Shown here piece after piece: positions 1-11,500 of a DNA stretch of 64,000 bases. Both the position numbers and the translations under genes were made by a program. Source of the stretch: Liolophura sinensis (lineage: Eukaryota; Mollusca; Polyplacophora; Chitonida; Chitonidae); contig NC_088298.1 in assembly GCF_032854445.1 (NCBI RefSeq), forward strand, positions 22,591,295 through 22,655,294. Reading direction: 5' to 3'. Below the pieces are notes generated by a model. It was not told the DNA's origin and ran no database searches. It worked only from the letters and a program-made list of their open reading frames with translations. Numbering within the stretch: the stretch's first letter is position 1; each line of letters begins with the position of its first letter.

Positions 1-1131
1 TGTTTAAAAGGTACCTTAAAAATGCATGGACTTGTGGTAAAATTTAAACACAAAAATAATTTATATAGACTGGTTTAGCATCTATACTGTTGTACTGTTT
101 AAATAACATTTGAATCCCATGTTTTTATATTTTCCATATATGAACCAAAAATGGTAAATTAGTGGAACTTTTTGGTCGGGTTATCATATTATTCGAGAGA
201 TACAAGCAGTTCCAGATACCTTCTAGAGTCTCAAAATTTTGCCAGCAAGACATAAGTGAAAACAAAAGTCAGTGTGGTTTTGGAAAGTGTGAAGCCCTTT
301 TTTGACAAATGAAAATACATGTTGACTCTATGGGTTATTTCCTCTGGCCAGAGTAGCTCTCTGGTGTGCAGGTTTGTATCTTTTATCCAAAGCCCAGGGT
401 ATGTTTTTTTTTTTTTTTTTTTTTTTTATAAAACAGAGCTGCACACTCAGGGGGTTAGCCAGAAATGTGAGACGGAATGTCCAAACATATCACTGTTTTA
501 GACCATTTTGTTGTATCAGGTTGTTCAGATTTCATTTTCTCCTATCTCTCCCAAGTTAAAAGTGCTGAAGACAGAGTGCCGAAATTGTTGGCACGCAAAT
601 TTTTTATTTCACATCTGTTCCCTTGAACAGGTGCAAAGTTAGTTGGCGTACCTTATGTGTACCATGCCCTAAAATACATGCATCCTGCCCCAAAGATGTG
701 CCCCTTTTTGGCAAATTATTAATTGATAGGCATTGGAAATTTTCACCCTGCTTTTTTTTAGTGTTTAGTGTTTTTAGTCTAGTGTTGCATCCTGCTCCTT
801 TTGATTTCTATCCAGGGGTGTGTTTAGCCAGGGATCTCGGCTATGATATTTTAATATGAGGTTAGAGTACATCACAGCCGTGGAGAATAGCCTAGTGTGA
901 CAAAAATCCGTGCAAAGTGAACAATACAGGCACTGACTGGGCAAAAGTGCGCAGTTGATGTTTCACAACCTCACTGTTTTGATCAGCTCACCGTCAGTTT
1001 TGGCAGGCAGAAAGCCATGTATTGATGTTAATGTGGAGGAACAAATTTGCAATTGACTAAGGGTTATGGAGCAGATTGACGGACCCCACAGTTTGTGAGA
1101 ACTGTCAAATTAAGTTTGCGGTAAAAAAAAG
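1..1131. other. Upstream non-coding sequence, no gene recognised
   Basis: No open frame here looks like a conserved protein. A run of 24 T sits at 404-427. The stretch is AT-rich and lies upstream of CDC6, so part of it may be promoter or 5' UTR, but I see no TATA box or E2F site clear enough to call. Confidence 0.4.
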
Positions 1132-1156
1132 GATGGTGTCGCATGGCGGCACCATC
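1132..1156 (+). promoter_or_regulatory. Short hairpin with an ATG in its loop, upstream of CDC6
   Basis: The arms 1132-1142 and 1146-1156 pair over 11 positions with one G-T wobble (1139/1149), leaving only ATG (1143-1145) as the loop. From this ATG a 15-codon frame starting MAAPSAKYE runs to a TAA at 1188-1190. A good splice donor (GTAAGT) follows at about 1218. An acceptor-like TTTTGCAG ends near 1896, 93 bases before the CDC6 start codon. The hairpin could therefore lie in a non-coding first exon of CDC6 with a short upstream reading frame. The structure is seen directly; the transcript is inferred. Confidence 0.35.
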
Positions 1157-1988
1157 TGCTAAATATGAGCCTATTTTCAACTTCAGCTAAGATTTACAGG
1201 AAAATGGTGATGTAAAGGTAAGTAGCGATCGTGCCATTATGTGTGTAAACTTTTTAGCTTTCAGAATTGCCATGCTTTATGTGTATTCAGGATGAATCTA
1301 ACGCACAGGCATCAGAATTCAACAAGAGGATAGCTCTTTGTAAGCATTATACTGGAATCTGGTCCACATAGGTCTTGGGCTCATTGTGACCAGGGATTCC
1401 TGCACATCAGTATATATAAGCCACCCTAGGGTGTGACTATTAATAGTACTAAATACTGAAATTTGCCCAGTAACATGGTTGTTTCTTTTAGGGGTTTAAT
1501 GCTCTAACATGATCCAGCAACAGCTGGTGGCCTGATGTGTGATTAGGCCTGGATGGAGATTGTTACCCAAGATAGCATCCTGCTCCTCCCCCTTCCTGTG
1601 TGAGACTGCACCCAGCAGTGCTTCTATTCCTGTGTGTTAGACTTGTTTATTTCTTAACATTCACAGTTTGAAGGGTGTCAGGTGGTAGGCTGAACAGGTG
1701 CATATCTTGGTCCAAGTTTAGATAGGGTATTAATACTGGTAAGACAACTCATCAGCATGTTGTTTTAAAAAATTAATCAGCTTGTCACTAAGACATACAA
1801 TTTAATTGAACTCCAGTCTGTAGTTTTCCGATGTTCGTACTGGGGTGCTATTTAATTGGCTTGTAGTATGACTAACAAATCTACGGCGTTTTGCAGGGTG
1901 TGAATTTCATTCAGCATATAAAGAGGCCATAAAACAGCCAAGAGTGACATTGAAGTAATTTGTGTCCAAGAACAGTTGATCCACAAGG

Positions 1989-4900
1989 ATGTCGACTCGA
2001 GCACAACGAAAGCTAGATTTTCCTGTGAGGAAGTCAACAAGATCTCAGCGGAAACTTAAACCAGTGGAGGAAGTTCAGGATGAAAACTCACCCCTTATCG
2101 CACTGAAACCAAGAACACCCAGAAAAAGAACAAAAAAATGTAAGAGCCATTAAATTTTTATGTGATGACGTCGTAAAATTAATGAATTTCTTGAAAATTT
2201 GATTTCAGAAGATCATGCTTTTTAATTAAAGTCTTTCTGTGCATGAACAACTAAGACTTCACACACCTTTTTGTTTAGAAAGTGCATGTCAAAAGAATCA
2301 GAAGTTCAGAATGTTTTTTTTTTATCCTTTGCAGCTGCAAAAGATGTTGAGAATGAGGAAAATGTTGAAAATATTTGTGTAAAACCAGTGGGGGTGTCAC
2401 CGAGTAAGAAGAAAAAAGAATCCAGGACGTTGATTGACACAGATGAAAACTTGTCTGTTAAACCAGTCAGAAATAACAGTAGACGACAGACAAATGCATC
2501 CCCTTCACAGGTTAAAGACAGCGACACGCCAGTCAAAAACGTAAGAAGGTTGACTGGCAGAAAGCTACTGGAATCTCCTCCCAGGCCACCAATGAGGTGT
2601 TTGCTACCAGAAACGCCCAAAACTCCAAAAACTGTTCTACAGATTCATAAACAAGATAGTAAGTCCTAGTATACATTGTGTTTCTGTAAAATTTGGTGTA
2701 TTTATTCTTCAGTGTGATGTAAACAATGAAGAATTTGAAAAGAGTTTTGTCAGTGTGCTATTTTGCTTGCTGTAAGTTCACTCTATTGAACAAAATTGGT
2801 AAGAGAATGTTTTTTTTCCCCTTTTGCTAAGTAACTGTAGATTTCAAACCTTTTCAATAAAAAAAAAAATTAAAATAACTGTCCGTTGAAGCAACTGTTC
2901 AAATTATCCATATTTAGTCCCCATGGAAAAAAACCACTTCTGTATTCTTTTTGGTTGAGTGAAAATTCATCCACTAATGAGGCAGTAAAGAGAACATTTG
3001 TCATCAGTAAATGGTCTTCTGCTGCAGGAAGTTTCCCTTTTTCCTATCATGTTGTAAATAAATAGTTCCAACTGATCTGCTTTCCAGGCACTCCATATCA
3101 GAAAGCAAAGAAAGTGTTGCACACAGCCAAACCGGACCGATTAGTGTGCAGAGAGAAAGAGACGGAGCAGATTACGGAGTTCCTGGAGGAGAACATTAGT
3201 GGGGGGTCATCTGGGAGTCTGTACATCTCTGGGGCCCCAGGGACGGGCAAGACAGCTGTGTTAACCACTGTGATTGATAAAATACAGGTAGGTTAGGTGG
3301 TTGTGGTGCTAAGACTTTGTAAGACTTTTCCACTTCCGTAATTCCTCAGCCTTTTGACATATGAAAGAGCAACTTTCAGTGCAATTTATACATATTTGTA
3401 CTTTGATTGTAGAGACAAAACTACATTGGTTGGATTGTCTGGACTTCATAGAAAGTATAATTTTAACACTCAACACAGAATAATGCCTTCAGAATATGCT
3501 TTAATAAACATGTTGCAAACATGCAGCTTGGTTGAAGGATTGCCATACATCCTGGGAGAAACAAATTAAGAAATCCTTTACAAAGGTCATAACATTAGAC
3601 GGCTCCTAACAGAAAAAAAAAATGTTGAGACAAATTGATATCCAAAACTGACATGACAAGAATGAATTCTGCTTGAGATACCTGTAAAACTCCTTCAACA
3701 GATGCTGCAGATTTTGTTCATTAATTCAAAATTCCATTAAATTTCATTGAAAAATTTTTTAGGGAAAAAAGAACATTGTAGGTAATAATCTTAGTGTTGG
3801 ATGCAAATAGATAATAAATTTGTGCTGATGCTCTGTATTTTCATAGATAAAAATTTGAGTTTTCACTTTCTATTGCAGAAGAAGTATCACTGTAAAACAG
3901 TGTATGTGAACTGTATGACGTTGAAGGACTCGCAGGCCATATTTAGTAGATTAGCCTCAGATATTACCGGGAAACAAACGACCTGTCGAACAGCGAAAGA
4001 TGCCATGGTTTTCTTGGAAAAACACTTCACTTCTAAAGGCAGTAGCATGTAAGTAATGGTGCTCACTGCTGTCATGTCTCCACATACTAAGGCTGTACAA
4101 ACCACATATTTATCTCCCTTTTCTCATGCATTGTATCGTGGTCTGTTTAGAAAACCAAAGCAAGTGACTCCTATACTTTGCACTTGACTTTCTTGTCTGT
4201 TAGTTAGTAATTTTTGGCAAAAGCATTCTGGCAGTAGAGAATTGTCATCCTTTGAAAAAGTCATTGTTGCGGTTGCCTGACTCAATCGTGAAAAATAGAG
4301 GTTGGTATTTAATTTGGTTGTTTTTTTTTCGACCTGGCTAATGAAAAAGATATTTTATTGGGAGAAAAACAGAGAGACAAAATTCTTCAGACCCAATAAA
4401 TTTTTTTTTTTTACTGTATTCCTCAGTTTAAAATAATATTTGTCCCCTTTCTTTTTCAGAATTTTAGTTTTAGATGAGATTGACCAGTTAGACAGTAAAC
4501 GCCAGAACATTCTCTACACAATGTTTGAGTGGCCAGCTCTTCCCAAGTCCAGATTAGTTTTAATTGGTAAGTACTGGCTACGTTTGTTATGAAGATACTA
4601 CAGAATTGGCACAATAATTGAGTGCTGATTTAGTCTGGTTGCTGTGAGTTCAAATCCAGCTCATGCTGGCTTCCTCTCCAGGTGTATGTGGGAGGGTCTT
4701 CTAATACCTGCAGAAGGTTATGGTTTCCTCCCACCAAAATGGTCGCTGTCATAAAAGTGAAATATTCTTGAGTACGGCGTAAAACACCAATCAAATAAAT
4801 AAATAAATATTTAGTCTGTGGAAGAAGTTGGCTGTTAAAATATGTGTGTATTTTGTATTCCTATTGAGAAAAATGTTTGAAACTGCAGTTTGGAAAACTA

Positions 4901-7900
4901 TCATGTGGAAATTTCTCAAATCTTTTCTGTTATCTCTTGTTTTCTTTTTCCTGTTCTCCACATCAACAAGTTAAATGTTTTACTAATTTATTGTTTTGTT
5001 GTATATGGCCACAATCCTGGTTAAATATTGGTTTAATTACTTGTGTTACAGGAATAGCCAATGCCCTGGATTTGACAGACAGGATATTGCCGAGGTTACA
5101 GGCACGCCCTAATTGTAAACCTAAACTGTTGAATTTCACTCCCTACACAAAAAACCAGATTGTCAAAGTTCTTCAGGATCGTTTAGAAAAGGTCATTACA
5201 CAAATATATTACTCAAGTGAACTGTTTCTTTTTTGTTTTTTTAAACAGTGATAGGTGTAGTATCAAAGTCCGGTTCCTGATTCTAGAAAATGATCAGAAT
5301 TTCAAATAAGTTATTTCAACTCACCGTTTAGTTTTCAGTAATTGCTGAATTGGTATGATTTGCACGATGAGACAATGTTTTGTGGTAGTGAATTATATGT
5401 ACTTATTTTGGGGGAATTCGCCCTTTGTTAATTTACATTTTGAAAATTAATGTCCAGCCCGTGAACTGACAGCGTTCCCCGCCCACCGTAAGACGTAGGT
5501 GACGTGGTTTTAGTCTGTCAAACAGAAAACACTGTGAATAACTTCACCCTCAAGTCAGGTGTACGCGGTGTCGTACCAAACTGACCTGGGGTTTTGCGGG
5601 TTCACACATTCTCTCTCGTCTGGAATTTGACAGCTATGTTATTAAATATAAAGACCTAAATTTTTGGCCATGACTTAAGGTAATCATTTTGTCTGATTTT
5701 GATAGTCCTATTGAAATTTAGATAGGTGATTTCTGGTTTGTTAAAATTAAACATGAACAATGATATCCTTCAGTGTAAGTTCTGGCACCAAGAGTAATAT
5801 TTCATGACTTTTTGGACAAGTTTTTAGGGGAAATACACAGTATTTTCCATGTCCTAGACAGCATTGTTAATATTAAAACGTATGAATGCTAACAAAGTTT
5901 GTCCTTACAATTCTCTCTGCAGTTGGAAATCGATGGAACACCAGTGATGGAGCCAAGTGCAGTGCAGTTCTGTGCTCGCAAAGTGTCAGCGGTTGCAGGC
6001 GACATGCGCAAGGCGCTGGATGTATGTCGCAGAGCTGTGGAAATGGTGGAGAAGGATGTCAAGTCCCAGTCAGTCCTTAAACCAACATCTGTCGGTGAGT
6101 TGGCAGGATTTCACGCCTCCTTCATGGGCGAGGTAACCCTTAATGGCTAAGGTCTCACGAAGTCCAATTGCTGTTTTAGGGGCAGTTTAAACCTTTTTTC
6201 CAGTGTAATTGGAGGGCATAAAAATATATAAAACTTCATCTATCTCTACGACATGCTGTGTTATGGTCATCAAGGACTTACGTTTAGCTATGTGTGTTTT
6301 ATGAAACTGGTCCCCGTTTAGGTACGGTAATTGTTCATATAAGTAAGTGTAGTATAACTATTAAACCTATTTTACAGCTATCGTGTATAGATATATGTAT
6401 AGATATATACATGTATGTATATATTTTGATAGTTATAAGAAAACAACATACAACTTACAGACACAGGAAACACTATCATATAGCATTTATCAGATAAAAG
6501 ACCATTACATGCTGCCCAGGAAAATAGTTGGATTTATTTTTTTTTAAATTTTTCTTAAACCGCATAAAATGCATTTAAAACATAGGATTCTATGGTACTG
6601 TAATTCTTCAACCTTTTCGCATGGTTGCAAGGTGTTTAGTCAGACATATTCTGAAGACATTATTCTGTGTAGACTGATAAAATTAAACGTTTTTATGGAG
6701 TCGTGAAGTTGGCCAATCCAACCAATGTAGTTGTCTCAAAACAGATTATAAATGTGCACAAATTGCACTGAAAGTTGCTCTTTCATATGCGTAAAGGTTG
6801 AGGAATTAGGGTACCACTGACTTCACGGCCGTATTTTTGGCTTGGAATAGTTCACGTCAAGGTCCTTTTGGTGAGTGCATTCATACGCGTAAATGTAGAT
6901 GCATTTTGAATATGAAATCTCGCCATCTATGTGTATTAAGTGGGAGAATAAGCTGACGTGACATCAATGGTCCCAGTAAGGTCAGAAAAGGACACAGTAG
7001 AATTCAATGTTTCAAATGCATTTTACTAGGTTAAAAAATATTGTTAAAAAATATAAAATCAAATTATTTTCCTGCCCAGTATTTAATGGTCTTTTATCTG
7101 ACATACGCTTCACGCCAGTGTTGAGTCGCAGTGACCTGATAACCTCTCACCAATGCAGTTGCTGTGAGTTCAAGCTCAGCTGGTCCTCTCCAGCCATATG
7201 TGGAAGGTCTGCCAGCAACATGTGGACAATTGTGGGTTTCATCCCACCATAATGCTGCCCAGCATCATATTAATGAAATATTCTTGAGTACGACTTAGAA
7301 CACCAATCAGATATATAAATACATGTAAAACAAATCATGCTTATGTTTTCTTTGCCTTGAAATATCAAACATCACCCAAGAAATTGCTAGGAATTGTCCC
7401 TTTTATAAGTGTTTTTGTGTTCAAGGTACATTCTGGTTGTACTTAACCAGGTTAACTGTTCATTTTTTCTCAGAATGTAACAGCCCAAGCAAGTCTCCTC
7501 CAGTGCCAAAGAAGATAGGTATTACCCACATAGCCAGTGTCGTATCAGAAGTCTACGACTCCAAAATGTCCTCCGCCCAACAGGAACGACAGACGATTCC
7601 GCTACAGCAGAAGCTGGCTGTCTGCACCATGTTACTGCTGTCTAAGGAAGGGAAGTTCAAGGAAGTTACAATAGGGAAAGTAAGTCATCACTGTACAGTG
7701 TTGTGAATTCTCCTGTCTTGTCAGTCAAGATTAGAACGCAACAAAAGTTTGTCAGACTGAAGATTCATGGTAACTAAATGTAAAAACGAAGGTTATGTTT
7801 ACGTAGGTGTCGCCACGGGTGACGACGGGTTAATAGTATTTGATCTGTTTACAGCATGGGGCTAGGTGCAGCCCATCGGTGACAAAGGAAATAAGACTAA

Positions 7901-8758
7901 ATTTCAGTTTGTTTTTCACATCGCTTAATTCCTTCGTTATTCTACGGACTGTATTTAACCAAACTTTGGTACATAACAGTGCACTTTCACAAGCATATGA
8001 AGGTTTTGAAATGATATTTTTGATGTCAGCATTTTTTCTGATACGAAATTAATCAGACTTCTGAAAAAAAATGTAAAGTGGACCTAGAAGTGAATCTCTG
8101 TTTAGGTGAATCAAGCAGATTTACTTGAAAAATGTTAAACTTTAGTTAAAATACAGTACATTTGCCGTCTGGGTTAAAAAAAAATTGTTAAGTACGTGTA
8201 AAGAAAGTAAGGTTGGTTTCACTTCAGATAGAGAATGTTCATGACAAGGTGAACACAGGTACGATTTTCCTTTTCAGTTACAAGAGACTTACAACAAGCT
8301 GTGTAAGCGGCGTCAGGTGACTTGTGTGGACCAATCAGAATTCTTTACACTGTGCGACCTCATAGCCAGTCAGGGCATCCTGGCAATCAAGAAAGGGAAG
8401 GAAGCAAGGCTGGCTAAGGTAAAGGTGACTCTTTTTGTGTGCTGTAAATATTTGCTAACTGTAAAGATTTTAAAGCAGTCTAATTTTCATATACATCAAT
8501 ATGAATTCTTTAATTTAAAGTGAACTATTCAGCTAACTGTAATTGGACAACTGTAACACTGTGACAGATGCAGACATTTTTGGCATTCTGCCAGTATTTT
8601 GGCTGAAAATCACACAGATATTGTTTGTCACCTGTGTTATTTATTTGCACCTTTACCATTTTCAGGTGAGCTTGAAGTACGATGAGCAGGAGTTGGAGCA
8701 CGCTTTACAGGACAAGCTGCTTATATCGTCTATTCTACAGCAAGGAATTCCAAAATAA
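1989..8758 (+). CDS. CDC6: CDC6, DNA replication licensing AAA+ ATPase (10 coding exons)
   Basis: Coding exons: 1989-2139, 2335-2658, 3088-3287, 3879-4048, 4460-4566, 5052-5191, 5923-6094, 7474-7679, 8278-8418, 8666-8758. All introns are GT-AG, the phases fit, and the total is 1704 nt (567 aa; the human protein is of similar length). CDC6 joins ORC on origins in G1 and, with CDT1, loads the MCM2-7 helicase. Seen in the sequence: a basic, disordered N-terminus with an RxLxF-type cyclin-binding motif (RKLDF, residues 7-11) and S/T-P sites for CDK (T43, S72, S106, T115, S131, T144, T147); Walker A GAPGTGKT at 207-214; Walker B LVLDE at about 284-288; the ANALDLTDR segment near 320-328; a sensor-2 arginine (GDMRKALD, R393); and a C-terminal winged-helix domain from about 430. 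The match to animal CDC6 is clear from the Walker A region to the end. The donor of exon 6 (AAG|GTCATT) is weak, but the frame and homology need it. I see no KEN box, though RxxL sequences are present. The start was chosen as the first ATG in the frame of the conserved N-terminal motifs; a 5' UTR exon may begin near 1897. Confidence 0.96.
3335..3450 (-). repeat. Fragment of an inverted-repeat (MITE-like) element in CDC6 intron 3
   Basis: The reverse complement of this stretch closely matches about 6705-6805, in CDC6 intron 7, including the motif ACTGAAAGTTGCTCTTTCAT. The 6.7-kb copy belongs to a terminal-inverted-repeat element; here only one end is clear. Confidence 0.6.
4636..4807 (+). mobile_element. 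SINE family A, 5'-truncated copy in CDC6 intron 5
   Basis: This carries the body and 3' tail of the commonest SINE in the window: the CTGTGAGTTCAAATCCAGC segment (box B region), the CACCAAAATGGTCGC segment, then ATTCTTGAGTACGGCG, AAAACACCAAT and an (AAAT)n end. The tRNA-like head with box A is missing. Confidence 0.85.
5440..5640. other. CpG-richer patch inside CDC6 intron 6
   Basis: This stretch of the intron has clearly more G+C and CpG than the AT-rich sequence on both sides (for example CCCCGCCCACCG and TACGCGGTGTCGTACC). No open frame or repeat was recognised. It could be an old repeat or an intronic regulatory element; the sequence alone does not say. Confidence 0.3.
6488..7118. mobile_element. 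Long-TIR DNA element in CDC6 intron 7
   Basis: The left end (from about 6488, CAGATAAAAGACCATTA) is the reverse complement of the right end (to about 7103). The similarity runs on for roughly 100 bases and includes TAAAATGCATTT on both arms. No transposase is visible, so it is non-autonomous. Related copies are at about 17160-17565 and 28190-28462. A second, shorter inverted-repeat element (6598-6811) is nested inside. Confidence 0.65.
6598..6811. mobile_element. MITE, about 214 bp, flanked by TA
   Basis: The ends are inverted copies of each other (CTGTAATTCTTCAACCTTTT at left; the reverse complement of the right end reads CCCTAATTCCTCAACCTTTA), and both sides are bordered by TA, as expected for Tc1/mariner-type insertion. 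No coding capacity. Relatives lie at 48268-48472 and 3335-3450. Confidence 0.65.
7119..7320 (+). mobile_element. SINE family A, diverged copy in CDC6 intron 7
   Basis: It carries CTCTCACCAATGCAGTTGCT, the GTGAGTTCAAGCTCAGC box B region and the tail GAAATATTCTTGAGTACG followed by AACACCAATCAG. The head is degraded. It begins right after the end of the long-TIR element, as the copy at 28464 does. Confidence 0.75.
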
Positions 8759-9320
8759 GTTTAGATTTTGTGTGTGGTAGTAGGTGGTGCGTGTCGAAGA
8801 AATCGTTCATTTTTGTACAAGATAAAATTACATATTTTGTGACAGGCAATGCAGTGTTGTCACTTATACCTAATTCCTGATCAAAGTTTAGAAACAGGCT
8901 ATTGTAAAATATTTTTATGAAAAAAGTCGAAACGTATTATGGATTGATATGATGGCTATATTTTTAAGTGTAAAATATTTGAGCAAATTTCTTAAATTAA
9001 TAAATTATTTTACAGTTTAAAGTGAACCTTTTAGGGTGCCCTTGAGCATGAGTATTTATTGGGTAAATTTTTTAATAGTGATGCAGCAATTCTTTAACAG
9101 TTGTATCAACTGGACTATGTAATACTGAGATGAAGCAACCCATTCATTGAAGTGTTCCAACTTGAATTACTGGTAATGAACAGGTTTAGTCTTGAGATGT
9201 GATTAAGATCAGACATATGTCTGAGATTTATATTTTCTTTAAACTCACGTTTTTATGTTACAAATTGTTTCCGTTATCTGTGTTTGTTTTAGTTTCCAAT
9301 ACGCAATGTTTGACACTGGA

Positions 9321-9326
9321 AATAAA
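9321..9326 (+). terminator. Candidate poly(A) signal of CDC6
   Basis: AATAAA about 560 bases after the CDC6 stop codon. An earlier AATAAA at 8999-9004 is an alternative giving a 240-base 3' UTR. Which is used cannot be told from sequence. Confidence 0.5.
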
Positions 9327-10681
9327 CTTTTATTGTTTTAATTATGAAGCTGGGTTGTAGTTTTCACTTGTCATGTGAAGTTTATGAGTCACAGAGAAAT
9401 AGCCGTCTTAGAATTGGTTGTTTCTTAATGTAATATGGAGTCTACCCTGATTGTTCTAATTATTGGGACACCTGGTCTAATTATTGGGACACCTGGTCTG
9501 TTACTTTTACCCAGTTTAAATGGAATTGTAGCAGAAATATTGATATCCTTTTTGCTAACATGGTTAGACCATCAACTCAACAATACTCTTATATCTTTAC
9601 TTTTCCAAAAGGCTGGTAAAGAAGAGAAATATTCTACTTCCGACACTACTACTATTCGTCCCAAATTTTAGAGGAATTAGAGTAGCCAGAATTCTACCCT
9701 GCTCAAAGTCGGTGTACTTTGTGCATGTAAATACGGCCTAAAGTTAGAACTTTTTGAGCGGGCTGTGTCCGAATGGTCAAGGAGCTTGGTTCTAAGTCCT
9801 TTACGAGTAAGGACACGCAGGGAGCATTTAAAAGCAAGCAGTCGGAATCTGGCTAAATTGGCTGTAGGCCCGATTGTATATTGTCAGTTATCTTGACATT
9901 TGCGTTTCTACAATGACCTTTCTACACCTACAATACACTACGGCTTAAGTTCTGCTCTCACTCTGCAGGTTATGTAACAACATCCAAGTGGTTTTTGTAG
10001 TAAAGGTCAAGGCCACTTGCCGGCTCTTTCGTTAAAGAAAAAATTGAAGTGGGCCTAAATATCGCCAGTACAGGGAAAAAGTGTATGTCCAGGCGAATTT
10101 ATTCATATATTTAGGCTTCCAAATGCAATTATGTCTCGCCAACTGTCGTACCACAATTTCACGAGAGGGCATGGCTGATGACGTGATCCCGTAGAGTACG
10201 ACTGATTCGTCTGCAATCAGACATGATACCTTATCGCTCAAGCTGGTCTACATTGTATTTGGAAGAAAAGTTAAACATTTTCACTTTCTCCTAAGCTAAT
10301 TGCATACAAAAGTATCCCAAAGACTCGAACTTGCACAAAATTTCTTTTATTCAGAATTGAATTTCGGAAAATAACCTTTATTTTACCGATTATTTGCGAC
10401 CTCGTGGCGCACACATGAGCGATGCGGATGGCCGCCATAGCTAGCTCAGCCGAGTTTGATCTGGCAGCTAAGATTTTTGGTTCGGATATCCCCGCCAAAT
10501 GCTAAACGTCCGTCGAAAAACAAAAAAATGGTCCGTCCTCCCTTAAACAAGATTTAACTACTTGTGACAATGTTTTCAAAGAAAATTCTTGTGAAAATAG
10601 TTTAGCAAAGACCACAAGTTCAGTGGTCGATCCCCAACCTGGGCCATCTCGTGAATATGGCGATGTAGGAGAGAGTAGGGG
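9327..10681. other. Intergenic, no gene recognised
   Basis: A 25-base unit (GGTCTAATTATTGGGACACC) is duplicated near 9455-9500. A stretch at about 9768-9870 (TGTCCGAATGGTCAAGGAG, then a degraded box-B-like AGTCGGAATCT) resembles a serine- or leucine-type tRNA or SINE head, but it is too degraded to call a tRNA gene. Confidence 0.35.
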
Positions 10682-10734
10682 GCATAACGGACCCAGGGAG
10701 CAAAAACCCGTTTTGTCCCCTGGGTCCGTTATGC
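10682..10734. repeat. Near-perfect hairpin (24-nt arms, 5-nt loop)
   Basis: The outer 17 bases of each arm are perfect complements (GCATAACGGACCCAGGG at 10682-10698 with 10718-10734). The inner part also pairs (CAAAA/TTTTG) after one mismatch and one wobble, leaving ACCCG as loop. No gene or known element is next to it. It may be the ends of a collapsed inverted-repeat element or a small-RNA hairpin. Confidence 0.7.
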
Positions 10735-11269
10735 TCAGGGGATGATAATTTGCTGCAGTGAATCACTTATGTTCATACCGTGCGCTTTTGTATTTTACAA
10801 AGCCAAACGTACAGAACTATACAGATGCGGGCCTAACATATAGGCCTAAGCCTATAAATCGGACTGTGGGTTTGCAGCCTTTAATTGCGACCTATACCCT
10901 TATTCACAAACCGCTAGTATATAACCTATATACCCGGCAGCTGTCAAAAGATCCAATAAATACATGAGGGCTGCGATGTTATCCTGCGGGTCCTCTGACT
11001 GCATGGGTCAGTGATCAAGGTGGTCAAGTTGGTCAAAAAACCAGTGATGTTAACTGAAATTTATTACACGTCACTGATCTAGAATTACTCCAAATGCTAT
11101 GCAGTCATCACATTTACTATATAATCACATTAAAACGATACAAAGGGAGGCGATATCTTCATCGTGTTGAGTTACATCGCCACGTTGGATATATGAACAG
11201 CAATTACAGCGTAAATGAGACACATATAGTATTATTCACGACTTACATACTACCATGGTACACGATTTG
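10735..11269. other. Intergenic, nothing recognised
   Basis: No conserved open frame, tRNA or known repeat was seen in this stretch on either strand. Confidence 0.35.
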
Positions 11270-11500
11270 AATACTGATTTCACTCATTCGCGTTGAACAT
11301 ACTCTGCGCTTTTCCAACATCATTAAGAGCTGTTGAGTGCTTCTCTTCGCAGGAATCTCTCCTAATTTCGTACTTTGTATACTTTCTTAGTTCTTTGGTG
11401 GTTTGTGTTCGACGTAGTTGTGGAAATTTCGATTATTGACCTGGAACAATGATGTTGATTGATGGATTGTACGCGAAAGTCTATTTCGACCCATATATTC
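11270..11500 (-). repeat. Dispersed repeat R1 (minus-strand copy)
   Basis: The reverse complement matches 63330-63590 over most of its length, including GTTCCAGGTCAATAAT, CACCAAAGAACTA, AATGATGTTGGAAA and AATCAGTATTCAAAT. The two copies share enough reading frame to give similar short translations (CSRSII... HQRT..YKVR), but that follows from repeat homology and is not evidence of a gene. Confidence 0.7.

Noticed and set aside
1852-2040. 62-residue minus-strand frame over the CDC6 start
   Set aside because: It is antisense to the CDC6 first coding exon and shows no protein features.
5414-5425. GAATTCGCCCTT, the junction word of common TA cloning vectors, suggesting contamination
   Set aside because: The flanks are ordinary intron sequence with no vector around it, and a single 12-base match in 64 kb can occur by chance.
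9768-9870. A serine/leucine tRNA gene
   Set aside because: Box A is recognisable, but box B is degraded and the stems do not close.
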